DNA of 64,000 bases from Aquipuribacter nitratireducens (GCF_037860835.1 NZ_JBBEOG010000009.1:88533-152532), one strand, 5' to 3'; counted from the stretch's first letter, positions 34,501-42,577 are shown. Program-made: numbers and translations. Notes: a model not told the origin generated them from the letters alone.

Positions 34501-34792
34501 AGGCGGCCCGCTGCTGGAGCGTGAGCCCGGGGACGCGGGGGGCCGGCAGCCCGCGCATGTGCGCGGGCACGTCGAGGAGCACTGCCAGAGCAAAGGACCC
34601 CCACGCCACCCAACCGACGAGGGTGAGGGCAGCGAGCAGCAGGGTGCCGTCGTCCGGGCGCAGCAGGCGGTCGACGAGCTCGCCGGGCGAGCCCGACGGG
34701 AACGGCGCCCCGACGTGCCACAGGACGGCCGGGATCCCGACGAGCACCACGAGGAGCAGCAGCAGCGCGAGCAGCCCGCGGACCAGCCTCAT
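31595..34792 (-). CDS. LysM-transmembrane-BTAD protein of the tad operon
   Basis: A 1065-residue multi-domain protein. Hydrophobic helices lie at about 5-25, 52-75 and 98-118. Two LysM peptidoglycan-binding repeats (about 171-226 and 241-297, VTVQRGDSLWSLAERHL and VVSPGDTLSGIAARHL) are followed by a Pro-rich stretch and a helix near 385-405 (GIGGLLAAAAVTVLAV). The cytosolic part has a P-loop-less RecA-like middle. It ends in a winged-helix (VVQLLGTVQVHGARG to TRRWLGDD, about 830-920) plus a bacterial transcriptional activator domain (BTAD). It thus links the wall to a DNA-binding module. It is the last gene of the tad run, 52 bp after the third pseudopilin. Confidence 0.85.
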   Translation of the reverse strand: MRLVRGLLALLLLLVVLVGIPAVLWHVGAPFPSGSPGELVDRLLRPDDGTLLLAALTLVGWVAWGSFALAVLLDVPAHMRGLPAPRVPGLTLQQRAASVLVGAVVALVVGGVAAGPAAATDVGPRAGGASAPPPASAPTEVPVGGGDRGDDAVPAGATGAPDAAVQSALAVTVQRGDSLWSLAERHLGDGHRWRDLAEANLGTPQPGGGSLGADGALQPGWRILVPGEPAEGTRGVASDVRHVVSPGDTLSGIAARHLGDADRWPELAEASADTLQPDGRRLVDPDLIVPGWTVTVPAVPAVPAVPPPPTGPPAEPPPDPRAEPGPEAPSGDAGDAAAVTDADDPPGSWGALADAGEESDATADPPAGPTDGPAAGTVLDDPDADTVDLATPAGIGGLLAAAAVTVLAVRRRDAREDRAVGERLTPPEPPHQLLEQQLRAVAAGTRTSELDRALEDLRRRLAARGLLLPAVRAARLTREDLELYLVEPADLPAPWVCLDERTVWSVAFADVDTETPARRLVEELGLDLLTGAASPPPEPSDLPPLLPGLVCLGSDDDDGLVLLDLERVGVLEVVGSAAGSRAVLGALAAELAMGRSRDTVEVLLVGSGREVVDAVPGGAVRHVERVEHVLTELAARADDVERVLAAAGVDSVAAARAADRAHEAWDCQVVLIGDPDDVARHEQSLAALVPRLSRAGICLVLAGPPDVAARDGRWRLRLDDSASAAVEEGSSGWGVLEPAGVALRPQRLVLEDARRLAALQAPTATMRGPAWGRRLGSGPPPSVDAPLPSSREVAAPVAPPRLPTRDDLVGGDVPVVQLLGTVQVHGARGPAPASHTARATALLAYLASSDGPRTRTQVAEALSPTRRLTEQTVHALASRTRRWLGDDEEGRPYLPRAVDSGSYSVHADVTTDWERWQALLGPDVTSSPVEVLVAALELVDAPFAGVVERHYTWAEPLREDILAGVVDVAHEAARRALVADRPDLARRAARAGMRVDSAAEVLWRDLLRAEHAAGRPVAVAELAERLRAYADDLGVDLQPETEALVGEIVPVRTGRRARRHRAVTP

Positions 34793-34844
34793 GCCACCAC
34801 CTCCGCCGTGCCGCCGTACGACGGGGGTCCCGCCGGTGGGCGGC

Positions 34845-35297
34845 TCACGTCACTCCCTGCGCGAGCCGTGCCGTGGCGGAGCCCTCGATAGTCGCGGGTC
34901 CGCCGAGGAAGACAGGGTCGTGGACGACCCTGGTCGTGACACGGACGGCGGCGACGACGCCCGCAGGGGTGGGGACGCTCGTCGTGGTGACGGTGCCCTC
35001 GACACCCGCCGCCCGCAGGTGAGCGCGGGCCGCAGCCACGGCGCGGCCGATGTCGAGCGCGCCGGGGTCCCCCCGGACCGCCCGGGCCCTGTCGAGCTCC
35101 TGCCCCGCCGCACGCGCGGCCTCCGCCGCGACGGCGTCCGCCCGCTGCAGCGCCTGCACGCGTCCCGCCCCGTCCGTCACGAGACCCGTGGCGACGAGCA
35201 GCGCCGTGGCGAGGACGACGACGAAGAGGGTGGTGGACCCGCGGTCCTCGCGGAGCCGGTGCACCACCGGGACCGCGACGCCCTCTGCCCTGCTCAC
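34845..35297 (-). CDS. TadE-like pseudopilin / secreted helical protein (third)
   Basis: A 150-residue protein. After about 18 residues, EDRGSTTLFVVVLATALLVATGLV shows a class III-type prepilin start: Gly, then a hydrophobic helix. The helix is followed by a soluble Ala-rich coil with a single beta-domain. The usual Glu at position 5 is Leu-Phe, as in the last pseudopilin of the M. tuberculosis cluster (Rv3654c). Its GTG start overlaps the previous stop in a GTGA junction. Confidence 0.75.
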   Translation of the reverse strand: MSRAEGVAVPVVHRLREDRGSTTLFVVVLATALLVATGLVTDGAGRVQALQRADAVAAEAARAAGQELDRARAVRGDPGALDIGRAVAAARAHLRAAGVEGTVTTTSVPTPAGVVAAVRVTTRVVHDPVFLGGPATIEGSATARLAQGVT

Positions 35298-35752
35298 CGG
35301 CGCACCCGGTAGGTGTCGAGCGGCGAGACGGCCTCGGCCGTCAGCCGGGTGCTGCCGGGCACCCCCGGCAGTGCGAGGTCGGACAGCCGGACGTCGCAGC
35401 CGACGCTCGCCGTCACGAGCGCGCTGGTCCCGACCGGTCGGGCGAACTGGCTCGTGTCGACGTCGACGAGGACGTCGGCACACTGCAGCCCCTGCCCGTC
35501 CAGGTTGGCCCGCGCGGTGTCGCGGGCAGCCCTCGTCGCGTCGGCGGCGGAGCGCTCGAGGGACGCCTGTCGAGCGGCCGCCGCCGCGGCCGCCTCCACC
35601 GCGGTGCCCGCGAGGGCGACCCTGCCCGCGACCGCCAGCAGCCCCACCAGCAGGAGGAGACCCGGCACGAGGAGGACGAACTCGAGGGTCGTCGTCCCCG
35701 CCTCCCGGCCGTGCCCCGGCCGGCGACCTCGTTCGCGTCGGGACCTCGTCAC
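35294..35752 (-). CDS. tadE: TadE-like pseudopilin (second)
   Basis: A 152-residue protein with a basic leader, then EAGTTTLEFVLLVPGLLLLV: the class III prepilin cleavage site after Gly with Glu at +5. A membrane helix follows, then an extracytoplasmic domain with two cysteines (QCADVL and GCDVRL) that could form a disulfide. TadE/TadF pseudopilins nucleate or cap the Flp pilus. GTG 35752 overlaps the first pseudopilin stop as GTGA. Confidence 0.85.
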   Translation of the reverse strand: MTRSRRERGRRPGHGREAGTTTLEFVLLVPGLLLLVGLLAVAGRVALAGTAVEAAAAAAARQASLERSAADATRAARDTARANLDGQGLQCADVLVDVDTSQFARPVGTSALVTASVGCDVRLSDLALPGVPGSTRLTAEAVSPLDTYRVRR

Positions 35753-36126
35753 GAGCCGGTCACCCGCTCGACGGGCCCCGACGCGGTCTGCGCGACGCGT
35801 GGCCCGGGAACCCCGGGCAGCAGCGACGGCGCTCGTCCCGCGACGGTGATGCTCGCCTGCACCGGCCCCCGCACACCGGACACCTCGATGTCGTCGAGGA
35901 CCGCGTCGCCCCCTGCGCGGACGACGAAGTCCGTGGCCGCCGCGCGCCCGACCTGCACCGTGCCGGTCTCGGTCCGGGCGACCGCGACCCCGCTGCCGGC
36001 GGCCGCGAGTGCGACGGTGCGCGCGTGGTACCACAGCACCCCCTGGACGACGCCGAAGACGATGAGGAGCATCGCGGGGAACAGCACGACGAGCTCGAGC
36101 GTCGTGCTCCCGCGGTCGTGACTCAG
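35749..36126 (-). CDS. tadE: TadE-like pseudopilin (first), probable CTG start
   Basis: About 125 residues: LSHDRGSTTLELVVLFPAML with a class III site (Gly, then Glu at +5) and a membrane helix. A beta-rich exported domain ends VERVTGS. No ATG, GTG or TTG lies near the right place in this frame. The CTG at 36126 overlaps the pilin stop codon in a CTGA junction, just as the following genes use GTGA, so a CTG start under translational coupling is the simplest reading. A start further upstream inside the pilin gene cannot be excluded. Confidence 0.75.
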   Translation of the reverse strand: MSHDRGSTTLELVVLFPAMLLIVFGVVQGVLWYHARTVALAAAGSGVAVARTETGTVQVGRAAATDFVVRAGGDAVLDDIEVSGVRGPVQASITVAGRAPSLLPGVPGPRVAQTASGPVERVTGS

Positions 36127-36359
36127 GTGAGCTGCGACAGCCGGTCGTTCACCACGGCGTTGATGGCCGCCACCGCGAGCCCTGCGACCAGGAAGAGACC
36201 GAGGGCGATGACGACCCACTCGATCGTCGTGAAGCCGGCGTCCCGCTGCGACGGGTGCCGGGTGCCGGTCGACGGGCCCGGTCGGACCCGGCCGCTCGAG
36301 AGGCGGCCGAGGATCAGCAGGGACGCGAGGACGTGCAGCCTCAGGGTCAGGTCGTGCAT
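36123..36359 (-). CDS. flp: Flp-type (DUF4244-like) pilin
   Basis: A 78-residue prepilin. The leader of about 42 residues includes a weak hydrophobic part. A class III cleavage site then gives a mature N-terminus FTTIEW with Glu at +5, followed by one continuous helix (VVIALGLFLVAGLAVAAINAVV) and a short tail ending SQLT. It occupies the Flp slot of the M. tuberculosis order Rv3660c-Rv3654c. It is the likely major subunit of the pilus. No prepilin peptidase is encoded in the window. Confidence 0.85.
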   Translation of the reverse strand: MHDLTLRLHVLASLLILGRLSSGRVRPGPSTGTRHPSQRDAGFTTIEWVVIALGLFLVAGLAVAAINAVVNDRLSQLT

Positions 36360-36404
36360 GGGATTCCTCCTCCTCCGGCGCGACGGCCGGCGCGGTGGTG
36401 CCCG

Positions 36405-37295
36405 TCACAGGATCTCCAGGACGGCGGGGGTGAACAGCAGCAGCGAGAAGACGAGACCGAGGGCGGCGACAGGGACCCCGAGGCTCTGGGTGGTGGCGTT
36501 GGCGCGGGCCTGCTCCTTCGACAGCAGCTCCGCCCGCAAGCCACGACCGCGGGCACGCAGCGCCTCGTACACCGACCCGCCGTCCTCACCGGCGAGACGC
36601 ACGATGTCCGCCGTCTCCTCCAAGGCCGGCACCCCGAGCTCGGTGGCCAGCTCGCCGAGCCCCGTCCAGGGGGCGGTCCCCGCGAGCTGCGCCCGGACCA
36701 GCTCCTGCCGAATCCGGACGAAGGGCCACGCGTCGGCGACGGTCGCGGCGCGCGTGAGGGCCTGCGTCGGCCCGCTCCCCGCACGTCGCTCGAGCGCGAC
36801 CAGCTCGAGGTAGGCCCCGACGGCCCGAGCGAACTCGTCCCGCGCCCGCGCGGCCCTCGCGCGCACGCTGAGGTCGGGGAGGTGGAACAGCGCGAGCGCG
36901 AGGCCGAGCGAGGCGACTGCGGGGACGGCGAGCGGCACCGCCAGGCCGACCCAGCGGAACAGGAGCGTCGCCACCGGCGGGAACGCGAGACCGATGAGAC
37001 CGAGCAGTGCCTTCTCGCCGAGGAACTCCCCGGCCGGCACGCGGAGGACCGCCAGGTCGCGGGTCGGCACGCTCACCAGCGGCAGGCGGTCGCTCCGCCG
37101 GACGAGCCCCTCCCCCAGACGGGTCTGGAGCGACCGCCGACCGCCGACGGCCGTGGCCGGCGTGCGTTGCGTCCGCAGCCGCTCGAGTGCGTCGTCCAGC
37201 CTGGGGCTGGACGGGACCAGCTCGCGGACGACGAGGAAGAGGCCGAGGCCCCCCAGGGCGCCGGCGACCAGAGCCGCCTGCAGCGTGACGGGCAC
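36405..37295 (-). CDS. tadC: type II secretion F-domain protein (TadC)
   Basis: A 296-residue inner-membrane platform protein. An N-terminal helix (about 5-22), a cytosolic four-helix T2SSF domain with EFARAVGAYLELVALERRAG and EETADIVRLAGEDGGSV, and further helices near 112-145 and 270-292 fit the TadC half of the platform. It begins at GTG 37295, one base past the TadB stop. Confidence 0.88.
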   Translation of the reverse strand: MPVTLQAALVAGALGGLGLFLVVRELVPSSPRLDDALERLRTQRTPATAVGGRRSLQTRLGEGLVRRSDRLPLVSVPTRDLAVLRVPAGEFLGEKALLGLIGLAFPPVATLLFRWVGLAVPLAVPAVASLGLALALFHLPDLSVRARAARARDEFARAVGAYLELVALERRAGSGPTQALTRAATVADAWPFVRIRQELVRAQLAGTAPWTGLGELATELGVPALEETADIVRLAGEDGGSVYEALRARGRGLRAELLSKEQARANATTQSLGVPVAALGLVFSLLLFTPAVLEIL

Positions 37296-37296
37296 G

Positions 37297-38238
37297 TCAC
37301 CGCCCCCCGACGTCGGCCGCCGGTGCACCGGCCGGGCTCTGGGCGGTCTCCGCGGCGGTGAGGAAGCGCGGTGTCGTCGCGCCCGCGGTGACGGCCCTCA
37401 TCCACACCAGGCAGCCGACGAAGAGCCCGAGCAGGACGACGAGGATGACCTGGCCGGCGCCGGCGAGGAAGGGGTCGAAGTAGCCGGACAGGAAGCACCC
37501 GACGACCCCGGCGAGCGCGATCCCCGTCACGATCCGCGCGGTCGTGCGCGGCTTCGCCCGGTCGGCCTCGACCGCACGACGCGTCCTCACCTCCTCCGCG
37601 ACGCTGGCCGCCAGGTCCTCCAGCACCGCCGCCAACCCGTCGCCCCGGCGCTGCGCCCCGAGGACGAGCGTCGCCGCCACGAGGTCGGCGGTCGCGTCGT
37701 CGACGTCGTCGGCGAACTGCCGGACGGCCCGCTCGGTCGGCCAGCGGGCGGTGATCCGGGCGGCGAGCAGACCCACCTCCTCGCGGATCGCGAGGGGCGC
37801 CGAGGCGGCACTCGCCGTGATCGCGCTCTCCAGCCCGCTGCCGACGACGAGGACACCGGACAGGCTGCGCGTCCACTGCTCGAGGGCGTCGAGCCGCTCG
37901 ACGTCGACCGCGCCGCGCGGTCGACCGAGCAGCAGCGGGATGCCGAGCACGGCCAGGGGGACGAGGACGGCCGCGAGGGCGAAGCCGGTCACGAGCCACA
38001 GGACGAGCCCGGAGACGAGAGCTGCGGTGAGGAGCGCCTGACGCCGTCGGCGCGCGGGGCGAGGCAGGCGACGTCCGAGCAGCCGGTCGAGCGGCCGGCG
38101 GAGGGAGCGACGGCCCGGAGCGGCGTAGCGACGGGCGCCGGGCGGCGTGGTCTCGGGCGGGGGCGCCAGTCCGAGCACGACGAGGAGCACACCGAGCCCG
38201 GCCCCGCCCGCGAGCACGCCCACGAGGAGGGCGGTCAT
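37297..38238 (-). CDS. tadB: type II secretion F-domain protein (TadB)
   Basis: A 313-residue platform protein. A first helix lies at about 3-22, paired helices at about 77-110, then the T2SSF cytosolic domain (LDALEQWTRSLSGVLVVGSGLESAI, AATLVLGAQRRGDGL) and C-terminal helices near 235-285. It should sit next to the CpaF ATPase and TadC to drive pilus assembly. The ATG overlaps the CpaF stop in an ATGA junction. Confidence 0.9.
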   Translation of the reverse strand: MTALLVGVLAGGAGLGVLLVVLGLAPPPETTPPGARRYAAPGRRSLRRPLDRLLGRRLPRPARRRRQALLTAALVSGLVLWLVTGFALAAVLVPLAVLGIPLLLGRPRGAVDVERLDALEQWTRSLSGVLVVGSGLESAITASAASAPLAIREEVGLLAARITARWPTERAVRQFADDVDDATADLVAATLVLGAQRRGDGLAAVLEDLAASVAEEVRTRRAVEADRAKPRTTARIVTGIALAGVVGCFLSGYFDPFLAGAGQVILVVLLGLFVGCLVWMRAVTAGATTPRFLTAAETAQSPAGAPAADVGGR

Positions 38239-39929
38239 CCCGACTCCGCCCGCTCCGGCGGCTCCGCCGGCGTCCCCCCGCCGTACGTGCCGTCCCACTC
38301 CCGAAAGTCGTCGTCGGTCGCGTCCCAGCCGCCGTCGAGGAGCGAGCCGTCGAACCCGACGGCCTCGAGGTCGGCGAGGCAGGACGGTGGGACGGCGGGC
38401 ACGGCGCGTCGCCCGGGACCGGGCCGGAACACGAGGGTGGTGGCGGGTCGCCCGCCCTCGCCGCGGGTCACCTCCACGACCTCGTCCACCACTCGTCGTC
38501 GCCGTCCCTCCGCGTCCCGGACGGAGGCCATGTGCACGACGAAGTCGATCTGCTGCGCGACCAGACGGTCGGCGTAGGACTCCGTGCCGCCGGCGCTGTG
38601 GACCGCGAGGGTGAGCCGCTCGATGGTGTCGGCGGCGTTCTTGGCGTGGACGGTCGAGAGCGAGCCCGCCCCGGCCTGCATCGCCTTGAACATGGCGGCG
38701 GCCTCGGGACCACGCACCTCCCCGACGATGATCCGGCTGACGTTGAGCCGCAGGACGTCGACGAAGAGGTCCTCGACGGTGATCTCCCCGACAGGGCGCC
38801 CGTCGGGGCCGCGCTCACCCGAGCCGGGCCGTCCCTCGAGCGCGATCACCCGCTCGTACCCGGGCAGCTCGTGGAGGAACAGCTCGTACTCCGTCTCGAG
38901 CGTGGCGACGGCCTCGTCCGGGTCGATGCTGCGCGCCAGGGCGCGCAGCATCGTCGTCTTCCCTGCGCCCATGTCACCGCTCACCACGACGGACTTGCGC
39001 GCGCGCACCGCCGCCCGGAGGAAGTCCGCGAGCCGCCGGTCGACGGTGCCGAGGCCCGTGAGGTCGGCCATCGTGACGTCGATCAGTCGGTGCAGGCGGA
39101 TCCGGACGACCGGGCGGGGTGTCACCCACGCCACGGCCGCGAGCCGGGCGCGAGAGCCGGGCAGGTTGAGGTGGAGGCGGGGGTGCGCCGCGCTGAAGGG
39201 GCGGTCGTTGCTGTCGCTCGCCCGGCTCGCGAGGAACTGGAGGTAGTCGACGAGCTCGGCGTCGCTGTCGGCGACGGGTGCGGCGCGCTCGAGCGCGCCA
39301 CCGACCCGCTCGACGACGACGCGGTCGTGGCCCGTGATCTCGATGTTCTCCAGGTCGGGGTCGTCGACGAGCGGCTGCAGCCGGCCGAGGCCGAAGAGGG
39401 CGTCGTCGAGGGCCTTGGCGAGAGCGCGGCGGGTCTGCGGCCCGGCGACCGTACGCCCGTCGAACGTCGCGGCCCGGTCCCGCTCGGTGAGCAGCTCCTC
39501 CACCACGGCACGTCCGAGTGCCCGCCGGTCCTCGGGCGCGAGGGCGACGCCGCCCCGGAGCCGTGCCGCCAGGCGCGTCGAGGCCTGCGCTCGCAGCTCG
39601 CGGACGGCGTCCCAGCTGACCGTCCCGGTGTCAGGCTCCGCGGTCCGGATCCCCTCCTCCCCGGCGACGGGAGGCGGCGCGACGTCGGTGGGTACCGAGG
39701 AGCCACGCCCCGGCGCCGCGGTCGCGTCTGCCTCGGACCCGGCCAAGCCGCGCAGGGGGCGCTGGCGCCGTCGTCGCGCGTACGGGTCGGCGTCGCCGCG
39801 CGTCGTCGGGGCCACCGTCCGGGTGGTCGGAGCGTCGGGCGCGGCGCGCCCTCCCGGTCCCGGGACGTGCGTGCCCTCGTCGAAGAGGGGCAGGTCGGGG
39901 ATCGCGGTCACCTGGTCGCGCTCTGCCAC
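38235..39929 (-). CDS. cpaF: Tad pilus assembly ATPase (CpaF/TadA)
   Basis: A 564-residue type II/IV secretion ATPase. Residues 1-110 are Pro/Arg-rich and disordered. The N-terminal domain covers about 130-290. The catalytic domain has Walker A GDMGAGKT (318-325), an Asp box LETEYELFLHE, Walker B RIIVGEVRGPEA, and a His box STVHAKNAADTIERL. It powers pilin polymerisation. GTG 39929 is chosen because a GGAGGAGGGG ribosome site precedes it by a few bases, inside the CpaE gene end. The 22-bp overlap couples the two. Confidence 0.93.
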   Translation of the reverse strand: MAERDQVTAIPDLPLFDEGTHVPGPGGRAAPDAPTTRTVAPTTRGDADPYARRRRQRPLRGLAGSEADATAAPGRGSSVPTDVAPPPVAGEEGIRTAEPDTGTVSWDAVRELRAQASTRLAARLRGGVALAPEDRRALGRAVVEELLTERDRAATFDGRTVAGPQTRRALAKALDDALFGLGRLQPLVDDPDLENIEITGHDRVVVERVGGALERAAPVADSDAELVDYLQFLASRASDSNDRPFSAAHPRLHLNLPGSRARLAAVAWVTPRPVVRIRLHRLIDVTMADLTGLGTVDRRLADFLRAAVRARKSVVVSGDMGAGKTTMLRALARSIDPDEAVATLETEYELFLHELPGYERVIALEGRPGSGERGPDGRPVGEITVEDLFVDVLRLNVSRIIVGEVRGPEAAAMFKAMQAGAGSLSTVHAKNAADTIERLTLAVHSAGGTESYADRLVAQQIDFVVHMASVRDAEGRRRRVVDEVVEVTRGEGGRPATTLVFRPGPGRRAVPAVPPSCLADLEAVGFDGSLLDGGWDATDDDFREWDGTYGGGTPAEPPERAESG

Positions 39930-40771
39930 GTCCCCTCCTCCGTGCGCGTGGCGGCCGAGGCGACCGCTGCCGGAGCGAGGGGTTCCGCCTTGAGCGGACC
40001 GCCCTCCGATCGGGGGTCGAGGAACGCGCGTCGGGCGTCGACGAACCGCTGCACGCCCTCGCCGAGCGCCGCCAGCGACCGTCCGAGCGGTGTGGTGGCC
40101 AGACGGTGGAGCGGGCCCCCGTCGCTCAGTGCACGCGCGTGGCGTGACCGCGGGAGCGACCCCACCAGCGGGAGGCCGACGGCTCTCGCGATCTCCTGCG
40201 CCGGGTAGGGCCCGTCGGTGTCGACGACGAGCAGGCCCACGTTCTGGGCCGCGGCGGGCAGCCGGTCGCGGAGCAGCCGCGGGGCGGAGGCACGGGCGGC
40301 TGCGACGTCCGGCAGCCGGGTGCCGGTGACGAGCAGGACGAGGTCGCTGGCGGCCCACACGGCTCGTGGTGCGCCCGCCGCGCCGAGCCGGCCGGTGTCG
40401 ACGAGGAGGTCGGTGCCGGCCGTCTCGAGGTCCCCTGCGAGCCCGGGCAGCGCCGACCAGACGGGCCCGAGAGCCGCAGCCTGCTCGGGGCTCGGGATGC
40501 CCGGCACCACGACGACGTCGGGGTCCCGCGCGACGAGCGACTCCTCCCACAGGTCGCTCGCGGTGACGGCGCGTCGGGTGGCCGTGAACGCGAGGCCGAG
40601 CAGCCCCCGGTCGTGGCGCACGCTGCCCTGGAGCCAGCCCGCGAGGAGGCTGCTCGACCCGGCGACGTCGGCCTCCACGAGCACGGCGGCCCTCGGCCAC
40701 AGCAGCGCCATGCCGAGGGCGGCGGTGGTGACCCCGGGCGAGCCCTTGGCGGAGACGAGGCTGAGCAGCAT
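39908..40771 (-). CDS. cpaE: CpaE-like MinD/ParA family ATPase
   Basis: A 287-residue P-loop ATPase. The deviant Walker motif SAKGSPGVTT (residues 7-16) has the N-terminal Lys9 of the MinD class. VLVEADVAGSSSLLAG corresponds to switch I, and LLVDTGRLGA to Walker B. In Tad systems CpaE/TadZ places the pilus machinery at a cell site. The start ATG and the CpaB-like stop share TGATG. The C-terminal 60 residues are variable. Confidence 0.85.
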   Translation of the reverse strand: MLLSLVSAKGSPGVTTAALGMALLWPRAAVLVEADVAGSSSLLAGWLQGSVRHDRGLLGLAFTATRRAVTASDLWEESLVARDPDVVVVPGIPSPEQAAALGPVWSALPGLAGDLETAGTDLLVDTGRLGAAGAPRAVWAASDLVLLVTGTRLPDVAAARASAPRLLRDRLPAAAQNVGLLVVDTDGPYPAQEIARAVGLPLVGSLPRSRHARALSDGGPLHRLATTPLGRSLAALGEGVQRFVDARRAFLDPRSEGGPLKAEPLAPAAVASAATRTEEGTWQSATR

Positions 40772-41466
40772 CAGTCGGCCCGCTGCAGCGCGACGCCGTC
40801 GGTGAGGACAACGTGGATGCGGCCCGTCCCCGCCCGCGCGGCGAGGCGACGTGCGTCGTCGACCGGTGCGACCACGTCGACGACGACGAGGCTCGGGTCC
40901 ACGTCGTCGACCGCGACGCGCAGCACCGTCGCCTCGATGGCCGCCGGGACACCGCTCGGCGGGTCACCGCCGGCCTGGGGTGTGTCGACGACGAGGACCG
41001 TGTCACCCGCCTGGACCCCGGTGGCCGGCAGCTGCGTGCGCGAGAGGGGCAGGCCCACGACCGAGCGGCCGTCACCGGGGACTGCCGGCCCCTCGCCCAC
41101 CGCGTCGGGCGAGAGCAGCTGCCCCGCCAGCAGCGGCACGAGCGCAGTGGCGCCGACGACGGCGTCGAGCTCGCCCGCCGGGACGACGGCGAGGTCGGGC
41201 GTGACGGTGGCGTCCGTGACCGCGAGGGCTCCCGCCGGCACCGGCTGCCCGGCGTCCACGGCCGACACGACCACGAGCACCCGTTCGGTGCCGCTGAAGG
41301 CGGTGAACAGCGCGGCCGCGCCGAGCGCGGACACGACGACGAGCGCGACGCCGAGCGCCAGCAGGGCGGGCCGTCGACGGGTGCGCGGCGGGCTGACGGG
41401 TCGAGGGCGCGGCACGGGGCGACCGGTCGGTCGCCCGGCGTCGGCCGGCGCGGTGTGCGTCGTCAT
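40771..41466 (-). CDS. cpaB: CpaB/RcpC-like SAF-domain protein
   Basis: A 231-residue protein with a Pro/Arg-rich cytosolic N-terminus, a helix at about 36-58, and then a SAF domain (VSAVDAGQPVPAGALAVTDA to LLAGQLLSPDAV). A second beta-domain follows with GLPLSRTQLPATGVQAGDTVLVV. This is the CpaB/RcpC periplasmic component of Flp pilus machines, which in actinobacteria lies in the wall zone. It is the first gene of the ten-gene tad run, so the operon promoter should lie in 41467-41638. Confidence 0.85.
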   Translation of the reverse strand: MTTHTAPADAGRPTGRPVPRPRPVSPPRTRRRPALLALGVALVVVSALGAAALFTAFSGTERVLVVVSAVDAGQPVPAGALAVTDATVTPDLAVVPAGELDAVVGATALVPLLAGQLLSPDAVGEGPAVPGDGRSVVGLPLSRTQLPATGVQAGDTVLVVDTPQAGGDPPSGVPAAIEATVLRVAVDDVDPSLVVVDVVAPVDDARRLAARAGTGRIHVVLTDGVALQRAD

Positions 41467-41531
41467 GTCGTCCCCGTGCTGTGTAGTAGGCGAGCCACCC
41501 CGACGCGCGTGCCGTGTCGGTCCCCTTCGCG

Positions 41532-41560
41532 GGCGGGTCCGGGCTGTGGGCCCGCACCCG
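41532..41560. terminator. imperfect hairpin between sigma-like gene and tad operon
   Basis: GCGGGTCCGGGC (41532-41543) pairs with GCCCGCACCCGC (41549-41560) over 11 bp with one C-C mismatch and a 5-nt loop. It lies in the 172-bp gap between the sigma-like gene and cpaB. It could end the former or lie in the leader of the latter; the rest of the gap shows no clear promoter. Confidence 0.45.
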
Positions 41561-41638
41561 CCAGGTGCACGTTCGAGCGGATGCTAACCCACCCCTGACT
41601 GGGCTGTACCAGGTCGTTGACTCTCCGCGGCCGGGTCG

Positions 41639-42451
41639 TCACGCGGCGCTGACCTGCGGAGTCGCGACCGAGACCGCCAGTGCGGCGACGAGGCGGCGTC
41701 GGGCGCGTGAGACGCGCTGGCGGAGCGCCGGACCGGCCATCCCCCGCGCCCGGGCGAGCTCCTCGATGCCTCCCGGGCCACCCGGGCTGTGGACGTCCCA
41801 CAGCAGCACCGCGTCCTCCCGGCGCAGCACACCGCCGCGCGTGCCCTCGACGAGCAGGTGGAGGACCGCCAGGTCGGCGCGCGGGAGCTCGTCGACCGGA
41901 CGCCCGTGCGGGCCGGCTGCCGTCGCGCGGGACCCCCCGGCGACCTCGACGTCCACCGCGGTACCGACCGCGTGCTCCCCGAGCGCGCGACGGGACTCGC
42001 GGGTGAGGCGTCCGAGGAGATCGAGCGCGACCCGGTCGACGAGCCGGGACCGCGCCGTGAGCGGCACCACCGCCAGGACGTCGACGAGACCGGCGACCGC
42101 GCGCGCCTCCGACTCCTCGTGGTCCCCGCCGGCGTGGTGGACCGTCCGACGCGCCAGCCCCAGCGCGACCCCGAGGCACAGCTGGAGCAGCGCGCGACCC
42201 GCGAGCGCGTCGCCGTCGCGGTGCAGCCGGAGCAGGGCACGCAGCACCTCGTCGTTGTCCCGCTGCGACGCCGCCGCTTCCAGCGCGGTGGCGTCGACGA
42301 GGTCGAGGGCCGCTTCCGCGGCCGCCCACCCGCCGAGCGCGCGGCTGACCTCCGCAGCCACGTGGGCGTGCCACTCGGCGTTGAGCCGTCCCGCGAGGCC
42401 GGTGCTGCGACGCTGCGGACGGCGGGCCACGACGTTGCTCGACACGCTCAT
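41639..42451 (-). CDS. sigma-70-like regulator with region-4-type HTH
   Basis: A 270-residue helical protein I cannot name precisely. The C-terminal segment IEELARARGMAGPALRQRVS with RARRRLVAAL reads as a sigma region 4 helix-turn-helix. The segment just before (LPRADLAVLHLLVEGTRGGV) resembles the start of such a domain. The N-terminal 170 residues are all-helical and lack a clear region 2. It stands between the tad operon and the type VII pair, divergent from the WXG100-like gene, so it is a candidate regulator of both. That is inference from position. Confidence 0.6.
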   Translation of the reverse strand: MSVSSNVVARRPQRRSTGLAGRLNAEWHAHVAAEVSRALGGWAAAEAALDLVDATALEAAASQRDNDEVLRALLRLHRDGDALAGRALLQLCLGVALGLARRTVHHAGGDHEESEARAVAGLVDVLAVVPLTARSRLVDRVALDLLGRLTRESRRALGEHAVGTAVDVEVAGGSRATAAGPHGRPVDELPRADLAVLHLLVEGTRGGVLRREDAVLLWDVHSPGGPGGIEELARARGMAGPALRQRVSRARRRLVAALAVSVATPQVSAA

Positions 42452-42511
42452 GAGGGGTCCTCCTCCCGGGCCGACGGTCGGCCTCTCGGGACGGGAGGTT
42501 GTCGAGACAGC

Positions 42512-42535
42512 CTTGCCCGATCGCTTGCCCGATCG
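42512..42535. repeat. 2 x 12-bp tandem repeat in the divergent promoter region
   Basis: CTTGCCCGATCG is repeated exactly, head to tail, in the 229-bp region between the sigma-like and WXG100-like genes. Each unit holds the palindrome CGATCG. This is a candidate protein-binding site in a region that must hold promoters for both directions. Confidence 0.5.
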
Positions 42536-42577
42536 CGTGCTCGGCCGTCCGTCACCTCGCCACCTGCTCCCTCCCGG

